Source of the DNA: Shewanella hanedai
GTDB taxonomy: Bacteria; Pseudomonadota; Gammaproteobacteria; Enterobacterales; Shewanellaceae
Reading direction: 5' to 3'
Length of the DNA stretch: 64,000 bases
NCBI RefSeq assembly: GCF_007197645.1
Contig: NZ_VKGK01000025.1
Span: 1-64,000 of the forward strand
Shown one piece after another: positions 37,304 to 46,924 of this stretch (the stretch's first letter is position 1; the number at the start of each line of letters is the position of its first letter). The translations under genes and the position numbers were made by a program. Below the pieces are notes generated by a model. That model made no database searches, had not been told where the DNA came from, and saw nothing but the letters and a program-made list of their open reading frames with translations.

Positions 37304-37876
37304 CTAGTCACGAGGATCCCATAAACGACGGTTCGTTGCTTTTTCGTATCCTTGGCCATCAGGGTAGCTAACAAGTTCTAACTGTTGACCCCAAGGAGCC
37401 ATAAAGTAAACCCAAGTTAACCCTTCCATTCCCGTGTCGGTAAATGTATGTGGTTCACCGAGAATTTTAATATCTTTCTCTTTTAAATACGCTACCGCGT
37501 CATTCATATCTGTGACATAAAATGCGATATGATTACCACCAAAATCACTGTTTTTAACGTACTTCTTGTTTTGATCTGGCGAGGTGTATTCAAAAATCTC
37601 AAAGTTAGTTCCGTTTTGACAACGAACCATATGAGCAACTTTTATCACCGCTTTTTTATTCACATTCAGGTTATCAACCATCCAGTTATCATTAAAAGGT
37701 CCAAATGGCCCAATAGAAAAATAGGATTCACACCCCATCACATCCACAAAAAAGTCTACCGCTTCCTGCATATTCGGCACAGTAAAACCAAAATGCTGAA
37801 CCCCCTTCATACCTGGAATAGCTGAGTTTGCACTCACACTGATTAACAGCGTAAAAACTAATAATACGTATTTCAT
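37304..37876 (-). CDS. Secreted VOC (glyoxalase/dioxygenase) family protein
   Basis: 190 residues with a signal peptide (MKYVLLVFTLLISVSANSA), then two VOC modules. Candidate metal ligands are His in VQHFGFTV, Glu in FEIFEY, His in NHIAFYV and Glu in QLELVSY, the usual His-Glu-His-Glu set. Export of a VOC enzyme is uncommon; most glyoxalase I proteins are cytoplasmic. A sigma-54 promoter and dyad lie upstream, tying it to the GMC/dehydrogenase operon. It could process a reactive product of periplasmic oxidation (inference). Confidence 0.85.
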   Translation of the reverse strand: MKYVLLVFTLLISVSANSAIPGMKGVQHFGFTVPNMQEAVDFFVDVMGCESYFSIGPFGPFNDNWMVDNLNVNKKAVIKVAHMVRCQNGTNFEIFEYTSPDQNKKYVKNSDFGGNHIAFYVTDMNDAVAYLKEKDIKILGEPHTFTDTGMEGLTWVYFMAPWGQQLELVSYPDGQGYEKATNRRLWDPRD

Positions 37877-37921
37877 TTTATTTCCTTAAAGTTTGTGAAT
37901 GTTATAATTCAACGATAAGAA

Positions 37922-37938
37922 AGCAATTTGAATGCCAG
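37922..37938 (-). promoter_or_regulatory. Sigma-54 promoter of the VOC-HupE operon
   Basis: On the minus strand: CTGGCATTCAAATTGCT. This is the best match of the three: -24 GG, ten-base spacing, -12 GC within TTGCT. Predicted start about 35 bases before the VOC ATG. Confidence 0.8.
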
Positions 37939-38019
37939 TCAAAGAAGCAAGGTTAAGGTATTGTTTTTAAGCAGGTAAATATTTTAGCATGCAGAAGAAA
38001 GTCACGTATCTTAAAATCT

Positions 38020-38035
38020 TGATACACGTGTCTCA
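38020..38035. promoter_or_regulatory. 16-bp dyad, likely enhancer site (copy 3, VOC operon)
   Basis: TGATACA-CG-TGTCTCA on the plus strand; half-sites pair at 6 of 7 positions. Its centre is about 116 bp upstream of the predicted start of the VOC-HupE transcript. Confidence 0.72.
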
Positions 38036-38083
38036 TTCACTATAAGGCTGGAAATAAATCGATAGAAACAGGGGGGCTAAAAC

Positions 38084-38115
38084 AAAAAAACGCCTGGTAG
38101 ATATCAGGCGTTTTT
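38084..38115 (-). terminator. Intrinsic terminator of the S9 peptidase gene
   Basis: Stem AAAAACGCCTG (38086-38096), 8-base loop, CAGGCGTTTTT (38105-38115). Read on the minus strand it ends in a T run. Confidence 0.9.
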
Positions 38116-38146
38116 AATTAAGCAGTCCAAACAAGGAGGGGTTACA

Positions 38147-40222
38147 TTAATCCTCTTTCCCTTTTTTAACCGCCTCTAATCTCGCTTTATGATCCAACTC
38201 ATGTGCAGGCATCTCTTTAGCATCGCTCTTGAGGTAATGATCCATCCAACGCATCAGACGTAAGTGATAGTCATACTGACCCGCCGCTTTACGGTTACCA
38301 TGGCCTTCGCCTGGGTAGTAAACCAGACGCACATCTTTACCTTGCACTTTCATGTAACGATAAAGCTCCATTGATTGTGCCGGGTGAACGCGCGGATCAT
38401 CCTTACCATGCATAATAAGCAATGGCGTCTCTGATTTGCCAGCCCAGTAAATAGGGCTACGCTCTAGGTACCACTGCCACTTATCCCAAGGATAAGAGCG
38501 AGCATGCACCAGATGCATCTCATTAGAGATATCGGTAGTACCAAACTTAGATAACTGGTTAGTCACACCGACAAACATGACACTTGCAGCAAAGTGCTTA
38601 GTCAGTTTTGTCGCGGCCCAAGCCGACGCATAACCGCCGTAAGATCCACCGGTAATTCCGACCTTCTTGCTATCGACTAAACCCATATCCACTAAATGGT
38701 CTTTAAACTCGACTAAATCATCGAACTCTTTACCAGCATAATCGTTTTGACCCAGCTTAGAATAATCTACGCCCTTGCCTGTACTGCCACGGTAGTTTGG
38801 ATAGAACACCACGTAGCCTTGAGTTGCGCCAAGTTGACCTGGACGTGAGTAGTTGGTTAGCCAGCCATCTTTATCATGGCTCTCTGGACCACCATGAACC
38901 GACATGATTAGCGGGTAACGCTGACCTTCTTTATAATCGAGTGGGTAAATGAGTACACCGCCAATCTCGACACCGTCTTTCGCTTTGAACGAAATCGATT
39001 CTTGCTTAGCAAAACGCTTATCATCAAGCCAAGGGTTAGAATTACTGACCCGTGTGGCTTTGTGCTTACTGCCACGAAGTAGATACACTTCATTCGGGTG
39101 CTTATCGGTATTAGCACGCAGAGCAAGGGTTTTATCAGAATCTGATATGCTCAATTGTGAAGCGATAAATTTACCCGCTTTAACCACTTCTTTATATTCA
39201 TTGTTGCCAGGCTTGATTAAGCCAACAACCGAATCAGTATTGATGTTAGTGATAAAATAGAGTTCGTTCTCATCGTTTTTCCACTCAAAATCACTCACGT
39301 GACCCAAATGGTTAGGCAACCACTCACTCACTTTGCCCGTCTTCGTTTCTGCTAGGTACAAACGACCAGCAGCAGGATCGTGCTTGTCTTCGGCGCCTAG
39401 AATGGCAACATATTGACCATCATAGGAAAACTCGGCATCACCTAGCTTACCTTCGGTAATAAATGAGGTCACCACTTGCTGATTAGCCGTATTAACGATA
39501 TGCCACTGAGATTTCATGTATTGATCATCAATCAGCGCTGTTGGCTGTGTCTTAACTAACAACTGCTCACCATTCGATGACCACTGCACATCTGACACGT
39601 AATCTTCAATATCCCAAGCAACGGGTGTCAACGGCTTATCACTAACCGCAAGATCAATCACGAACAGTTGCTTATTGGTTAGACTCTCTTCGTAAACCTC
39701 GGCCATAAAGCCAAGTTTCTTAAGCGCTTTGACGCTTTTATCTTTAGCAGGCTTAGCAATAATAGCAACCTGTTTACCGTCATGGCTTAGGGCATAATTT
39801 GCTACATCAGTTCGTGTTAACTCGATGGTTTTTTGCGCTTGACCACCGTTAAATGGGATCTGATAAAGAGCGGTAAATTTGTCTTCATCCATCTTAGCGA
39901 GGAAATAGATCATGCTACCGTCTGCAGACCATTGAATATTATTAACGGTTACCTGACCCGTGACATAAGGTCGTTCAACGCCTTTATCATCGACAAGGTA
40001 AAGTTCGGCCCAATGCAGACCATTCTCTTCTTTGTAAATCTCACGAGGAACATAGCGGGTAAAGGCAACATTGTCGCCTGATGGGCTCACTTGTGCTTGA
40101 GCTACTTGCTGTAGGCCTACAACCTCTTCAGCGGTTAAGGTATTACTTGCGCTAGCAGTAAAACTAAACAGGCCAAGGGATATCGCAAGGGCATGCTTAA
40201 CAGCGCTTAACTGTCGATTCAT
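38147..40222 (-). CDS. S9 family prolyl oligopeptidase-type peptidase, exported
   Basis: 691 residues from ATG 40222, where a signal peptide begins (MNRQLSAVKHALAISLGLFSFTASA); an in-frame extension to 40303 lacks support. A beta-propeller-like N-terminal part (DVQWSSNGEQLLV, EFSYDGQYVAIL) precedes the alpha/beta-hydrolase domain: GGSYGGYA with nucleophile Ser527, HGKDDPRVHPAQS (Asp) and GEGHGNRKAA (His). This fits dipeptidyl-peptidase or acylaminoacyl-peptidase enzymes that degrade peptides in the periplasm. Single gene with its own terminator. Confidence 0.92.
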   Translation of the reverse strand: MNRQLSAVKHALAISLGLFSFTASASNTLTAEEVVGLQQVAQAQVSPSGDNVAFTRYVPREIYKEENGLHWAELYLVDDKGVERPYVTGQVTVNNIQWSADGSMIYFLAKMDEDKFTALYQIPFNGGQAQKTIELTRTDVANYALSHDGKQVAIIAKPAKDKSVKALKKLGFMAEVYEESLTNKQLFVIDLAVSDKPLTPVAWDIEDYVSDVQWSSNGEQLLVKTQPTALIDDQYMKSQWHIVNTANQQVVTSFITEGKLGDAEFSYDGQYVAILGAEDKHDPAAGRLYLAETKTGKVSEWLPNHLGHVSDFEWKNDENELYFITNINTDSVVGLIKPGNNEYKEVVKAGKFIASQLSISDSDKTLALRANTDKHPNEVYLLRGSKHKATRVSNSNPWLDDKRFAKQESISFKAKDGVEIGGVLIYPLDYKEGQRYPLIMSVHGGPESHDKDGWLTNYSRPGQLGATQGYVVFYPNYRGSTGKGVDYSKLGQNDYAGKEFDDLVEFKDHLVDMGLVDSKKVGITGGSYGGYASAWAATKLTKHFAASVMFVGVTNQLSKFGTTDISNEMHLVHARSYPWDKWQWYLERSPIYWAGKSETPLLIMHGKDDPRVHPAQSMELYRYMKVQGKDVRLVYYPGEGHGNRKAAGQYDYHLRLMRWMDHYLKSDAKEMPAHELDHKARLEAVKKGKED

Positions 40223-40542
40223 ATTATTTGTTAACTCCAATCCGTTAATTATATTATTATTTTTATTCTTTCCTAGCAGCATTATAACCCCATAAACAGC
40301 CAAATATAAACAACTACCTAACCGCCTTAACCTTAATCTTTCACGCTTAATTGAGCCTGAAAATCTAAGGATTATTCTCGAATTCTGCTAATAGCTGTTC
40401 ACTTAGGATATTAATTTGTCATGATTAGTCACTTCTCATTGTTCGCTTTTTAAGTGATAGTCGAGATTGAAGTAAAGACTGTGTATGGCAGCATCCCATG
40501 CTGATGCCTTCATTGAGTCAAAAATAACAATAAGAGGAATTT

Positions 40543-42264
40543 ATGGACGCATCTTTTTGGGATGGTAAACGCGCATCAGGGCTAACGGATCACATCGATT
40601 TTACTCAATATAATTCAGCCATTGATGCAATTGAAGAAGCCTTCGTCACCTATGCTGACAGACCCGCCTTTACCAGCTTGGGTTACACATTAAGTTTTCG
40701 TCAAATAGATGAATACAGTGCCGCCTTCGCCCATTACCTGCAAAACCATACTTCGCTGTTACCCGGTGATGCTATCGCGATTCAGATGCTCAACACACTG
40801 CAATACCCTATTGCTGTTTATGGGGCGTTGAGAGCTGGACTGCGCATCGTCAACACCAACCCACTTTATACAGAACGAGAGATGATCCACCAGTTTAATG
40901 ACTCAGGGGCTAAAGCACTCTTGTGCATGGATGTGTTTGCGAAGTCCGTTGAAAATATCCAAGCTGAAACCAGTTTAGAGCTTATTTTAACAACCAGCCT
41001 GGCCGACATGTTGCCCAGTGTGAAGCGGATGCTCATCAACTCCACCGTTAAACACATTAAAAAAATGGTGCCAAAATATCATCTACCCCAAGCCATCTCA
41101 TTTAGAAAAGTTATCAATCAATCTTTAGGCAAGGGATTTAACACCACTCACCTCAACCAGCCCGATGACACCATCGTGCTGCAATACACTGGCGGAACCA
41201 CTGGAGTCGCCAAAAGTGCCGAACTCACCAATGCCAACATCGTCGCCAACATGTTGCAGTCGGGAACGGTCACCATGCAAAAAGATGAGAACGGCAAAGC
41301 GTTAATGGGAGAAGGTAAACAGTCCATCATGGTTGCCCCTTTACCGCTTTATCATATCTACTCATTTACCGTGCACTTAATGGCCTTTTTCAGATTGGGA
41401 GAGCACAGCGTATTGATCGCTAACCCCAGAGATACAGAGACCTTCATAAAGGCAATAAAGCCTTTTAAGATGACGGGACTGATGGGACTCAACACCCTCT
41501 TTGTCTCCTTGATGGAGAGCCCTAATTTCAAACAACTGGACTTTAGTGAGATGGTATTCACCCTTTCTGGTGGCACCGCACTGCTCGACGATACTGCAGA
41601 GCGTTGGAAACAAATCACAGGGATAGGCATTTCAGAAGCCTATGGTTTGACTGAATGTTCACCCGCTGTCTGTATGAACCCTTTTAATGGCCGAGAGCGT
41701 CTAGGTTCTGTTGGTCAAGCGCTACCAGGAACAAGCCTTAAATGCATCAATGCCATCGGTGATGAGGTCGCCATCGGTGAACGTGGTGAGCTTTGTGTTA
41801 AAGGCCCTCAGGTCATGAAAGCTTACTGGAATCGCCCCAAGGCGACGCGAGAATCTTTTACGCCGGGCGGCGAATGGTTACTGACAGGGGATATTGCCAT
41901 TATCGATGAAGATGGTTATGTCAGCATTGTCGATCGAGTCAAAGATATGATTATTGTCTCTGGCTTTAATGTGTTTCCTAATGAGATCGAGGGAATAGTG
42001 GCCACACATCCCGATGTATTGAATTGCGCCGCCATCGGGGTGCCTGATCCCAAGCAAGGTGAGGTGATAAAGCTCTATATTGTGACCCAAGATAATGTCA
42101 CTCTCACTGGCGAAGATATAAAAACCTTCTGTAAGGATAAACTCACCAGCTATAAAATCCCACGTCAATTTGAGTTTAGAAAAGAGCTACCCATGTCGCC
42201 AGTGGGGAAGATTTTACGCCGAAAACTCAAAGAAGATAATGATGAGCAAAGAAAGATAGCTTAA
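40543..42264 (+). CDS. Long-chain acyl-CoA synthetase, FadD-like
   Basis: 573 residues; activates fatty acids to acyl-CoA using ATP. The ANL-family motifs are present: YTGGTTGVAKSAELT (P-loop-like), EAYGLTECSPAVCMN, GEWLLTGDIAIIDEDGYVSIVDRVKD, and SPVGKILRRKL with the catalytic lysine. Length and sequence style match FadD rather than short-chain ligases. A hairpin at 42288-42330 separates it from the convergent AraC gene. With fadH nearby it suggests a fatty-acid degradation locus. Confidence 0.92.
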   Translation: MDASFWDGKRASGLTDHIDFTQYNSAIDAIEEAFVTYADRPAFTSLGYTLSFRQIDEYSAAFAHYLQNHTSLLPGDAIAIQMLNTLQYPIAVYGALRAGLRIVNTNPLYTEREMIHQFNDSGAKALLCMDVFAKSVENIQAETSLELILTTSLADMLPSVKRMLINSTVKHIKKMVPKYHLPQAISFRKVINQSLGKGFNTTHLNQPDDTIVLQYTGGTTGVAKSAELTNANIVANMLQSGTVTMQKDENGKALMGEGKQSIMVAPLPLYHIYSFTVHLMAFFRLGEHSVLIANPRDTETFIKAIKPFKMTGLMGLNTLFVSLMESPNFKQLDFSEMVFTLSGGTALLDDTAERWKQITGIGISEAYGLTECSPAVCMNPFNGRERLGSVGQALPGTSLKCINAIGDEVAIGERGELCVKGPQVMKAYWNRPKATRESFTPGGEWLLTGDIAIIDEDGYVSIVDRVKDMIIVSGFNVFPNEIEGIVATHPDVLNCAAIGVPDPKQGEVIKLYIVTQDNVTLTGEDIKTFCKDKLTSYKIPRQFEFRKELPMSPVGKILRRKLKEDNDEQRKIA

Positions 42265-42287
42265 GTTGCCCCAACTCAGGTTAAAGG

Positions 42288-42330
42288 AAACCAAAAGAGA
42301 GGGTTACCTATCTGCTCTCTTTTCTGGTTT
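42288..42330. terminator. Hairpin between the convergent FadD-like and AraC genes
   Basis: AAACCAAAAGAGAG (42288-42301) pairs with CTCTCTTTTCTGGTTT (42315-42330) with a two-base bulge. It overlaps the last codons of the AraC gene. Confidence 0.55.
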
Positions 42331-43395
42331 CGCTGTTCTGAAGCGCCCGGGCGCTTCGCCCGTCCAGCGTTTAAATGCCCGTTGAAAAGCAGTGGGAGAG
42401 CCAAAGCCTAATAGATAAGCTATCTCTCCTAAGGTCAACGCGGTATCACGCACATAACTTATAGAGAGAGTTCGTCGAGTGTCGTTCAGCGTCTGCTGAA
42501 AACTTCCCCCTTCATCCACCAGCTTACGCCTTACTGTCCAAGGCGCCATATTGAGCTGCTCAGACACTTGCTCTAAAGTTGGCGTGGTACCGTCAAGTAA
42601 AGGGCCGATCACCCGACTCACTTTCTCATGGAAACTTAACCCCAGCCGCACCTTTTCAAGATCAGCTTCTGCACCTCTTCGCAATAATTCAAAAGTGGGG
42701 GCACTGCAATTCAGGCACGGCCAATCTAAGGCTTCGGCCTTGATAACCAGATAGTTATTGGGCTGATTAAATTTCACCTCACAATTGAAAAACTCGCTGT
42801 ACTTATCAGCATAAGCGGGGGCGGGAAATTCAAAGCAAACCTTATCAATGGCATCTTCACGACCCGATAGAGTCTTAATCACCTTATGCCAGCCAGAGAG
42901 CATTGAATCGACCACAAAGTGATTGTATTCGTTATAGGGATTGATTGAGTAAAACATCAACAGTCCTTGGCCATCTTCAACGTCATACTCCAGGCAAAGC
43001 TCACGACTTTTCCCCATCTCCATACCAAAAGAGTGACTCACATAAAAATACGACTGACCGCGAGAATTATACTTATTCAGTAACTCATAGGTGCTGATTT
43101 GCTCACACGCTTGCTTGAGATCTTTCGATGAAAAGGCCAATAACCCCGCCACGCCTAAATTGGTGACAGAGGTCATCTCTCCCATGATAAGTCCTAACCA
43201 AGGGGTGTTCGATTTTTTAATACAATCATGACCTAAGCGCATAAACTTAGGAATGGTGACCCTAGCATCCGGAGAAGCCAGTGCAGTATGATCTAATGAG
43301 TATTTAGCCAAAATGTCATCAACATTCTCACCAAGATGTCGCATCGCCTTAATCACTATTTCAATGTATAAGACAGAGATATCACCAAGCTTCAA
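42304..43395 (-). CDS. AraC family transcriptional regulator with arabinose-binding-like N-terminal domain
   Basis: 363 residues. The N-terminal two thirds resemble the ligand-binding domain of OruR/ArgR-type AraC regulators (ITNLGVAGLLAFSSKDLKQAC in the family style), and the C-terminal part carries two helix-turn-helix motifs (TLEQVSEQLNMAPWTVRRKL; TLGEIAYLLGFGSPTAFQRAFKRW). It is divergent from fadH with about 110 bases between, so fadH is a probable target, perhaps in response to an unsaturated fatty acid (inference). Confidence 0.92.
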   Translation of the reverse strand: MKLGDISVLYIEIVIKAMRHLGENVDDILAKYSLDHTALASPDARVTIPKFMRLGHDCIKKSNTPWLGLIMGEMTSVTNLGVAGLLAFSSKDLKQACEQISTYELLNKYNSRGQSYFYVSHSFGMEMGKSRELCLEYDVEDGQGLLMFYSINPYNEYNHFVVDSMLSGWHKVIKTLSGREDAIDKVCFEFPAPAYADKYSEFFNCEVKFNQPNNYLVIKAEALDWPCLNCSAPTFELLRRGAEADLEKVRLGLSFHEKVSRVIGPLLDGTTPTLEQVSEQLNMAPWTVRRKLVDEGGSFQQTLNDTRRTLSISYVRDTALTLGEIAYLLGFGSPTAFQRAFKRWTGEAPGRFRTAKPEKRADR

Positions 43396-43502
43396 AAAGT
43401 ACCTCCATGCAAAGTATAATCATTAATTTGTTAACTTTAGTCATTGGCTAATCTTAGCATTCGCTCTATCTTTAACCAAGAATAATAATGATTAGGTATT
43501 GA

Positions 43503-45524
<2,022 letters not shown>

Positions 45525-45590
45525 TCCTCTTCGTTTTTAATCGCACACAAGTAAGCTAATTGAAGTTCAACTTGCCGAGTCGTTATTGCC

Positions 45591-46817
45591 CTAAAAGTAA
45601 TAACGGCTTGCGAATTGCCACTGCTCTTCAATTAAATCCTTATCGTAACCTTGGGCTTCCCGTGCGGGGCGCGTCGAATCAATACGATTATATTCTGCCT
45701 GCAGAAACCAGCCTTTACGTAATTGATAGCCATAGGAAAGCGTGACAGCATTGCCATTCTCACGATTATCATCATCCAGAGTCAGATCATTATCGGTAAC
45801 GCTAAAATTTTCAAACCTGAAGGAGATCCGATGTTTCTGCCATCGATGACTCAATAACATGAAACCACTCTCATAGTCGTTATCAACAACATTGATCCCC
45901 GAAAGAGATCGCATTGACGTATCCCCCTTAATGTATTGAGCAATTAATTCAATATGATAAGGCAAACGCCATTTAGTACCAACATGACCAAATTGAGTTA
46001 ACCAAGTGTACTGCCCCTCTTTAACCAAACCCGTATCAACGTCATTATCGTAATACCCCAGCTCGACTCTACCTAGTCCCTGCAGACGCCATTGGGTTTT
46101 GACATGATAACCAAGGTGATAGTCCAGTTCTAAAAATGGATCGGACTCCTTAGCTTGCTCCGTAAATGAACCACCATTCAGACTGGGAAGTGCACTCAGC
46201 GGTAACTTTTCCTGCCAAAGTGTTTGTCTTGAACTATTTGTCCACCCATGCCAAGAGATCATGGCGCCCGTAGTGTCATTATTTTGAAATAGCTCAGCAA
46301 CAAGTTGAAAGTCATGGGAGGAACCGCTGAATTTACCTAAATGCTCAAGACTAAACTGACCACCAATATGGCGAACCTCTTCGCCAATCCAGCTATTGAT
46401 ACTAGAGTATGTGAGTGTGTAAGGAGATGACCACGCTGTTGCTATATTTTCCATGGAGATATCAGGGTATAAGATCCCTATTTTTGCCGACAACCTCAAC
46501 CCGTTACTCCAGGGCAAGCCTTTATATTTAAGGTAGGCTTCGGTCAATCCGATATTATCTCTAACTCCATCCCAATATGCGTTAGCCACCACATGAGCAG
46601 ATAAAGGGTTATCCCAATCAAGCTGATAACTGAGCCCGCCTTGAGCTAAAGATAATTGTCCGTTAGGGTTAAAACGGAACTTCCCTAAACCTGCATCAAC
46701 ATAGGATGTAATCCCATCAGTATAACTTGCCCTGACATCCACCACACCTGACACTTTATGCTCTGCTGCGAGTGTAATTGATGAGAATAAGCACAACATC
46801 CATACCCAATATTTCAT
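45591..46817 (-). CDS. Outer-membrane beta-barrel protein of unknown function
   Basis: 408 residues with a signal peptide (MKYWVWMLCLFSSITLAAE) and many amphipathic strands, ending in FASRYYF with terminal Phe. I do not recognise a named family; it resembles porin-like barrels. It lies 107 bases after the GGDEF/EAL gene on the same strand and is probably the last gene of the cupredoxin-GGDEF/EAL-barrel operon. A 7-bp hairpin CGTTATT/AATAACG (45581-45605) overlaps its stop and could end the transcript. Confidence 0.78.
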   Translation of the reverse strand: MKYWVWMLCLFSSITLAAEHKVSGVVDVRASYTDGITSYVDAGLGKFRFNPNGQLSLAQGGLSYQLDWDNPLSAHVVANAYWDGVRDNIGLTEAYLKYKGLPWSNGLRLSAKIGILYPDISMENIATAWSSPYTLTYSSINSWIGEEVRHIGGQFSLEHLGKFSGSSHDFQLVAELFQNNDTTGAMISWHGWTNSSRQTLWQEKLPLSALPSLNGGSFTEQAKESDPFLELDYHLGYHVKTQWRLQGLGRVELGYYDNDVDTGLVKEGQYTWLTQFGHVGTKWRLPYHIELIAQYIKGDTSMRSLSGINVVDNDYESGFMLLSHRWQKHRISFRFENFSVTDNDLTLDDDNRENGNAVTLSYGYQLRKGWFLQAEYNRIDSTRPAREAQGYDKDLIEEQWQFASRYYF

Positions 46818-46924
46818 TCTGGCCCCTTTTAATCGAGCATATTTTTGCTCTTATCACTGACTTTTACAGTCTGATTTCACCTAAACCTTCAACTCCTAGG
46901 GACTCAACCAAGTCCCCAAATAAA

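Noticed and set aside
40223-40303. 27-residue extension of the S9 peptidase
   Set aside because: It would bury the signal peptide that starts at ATG 40222.
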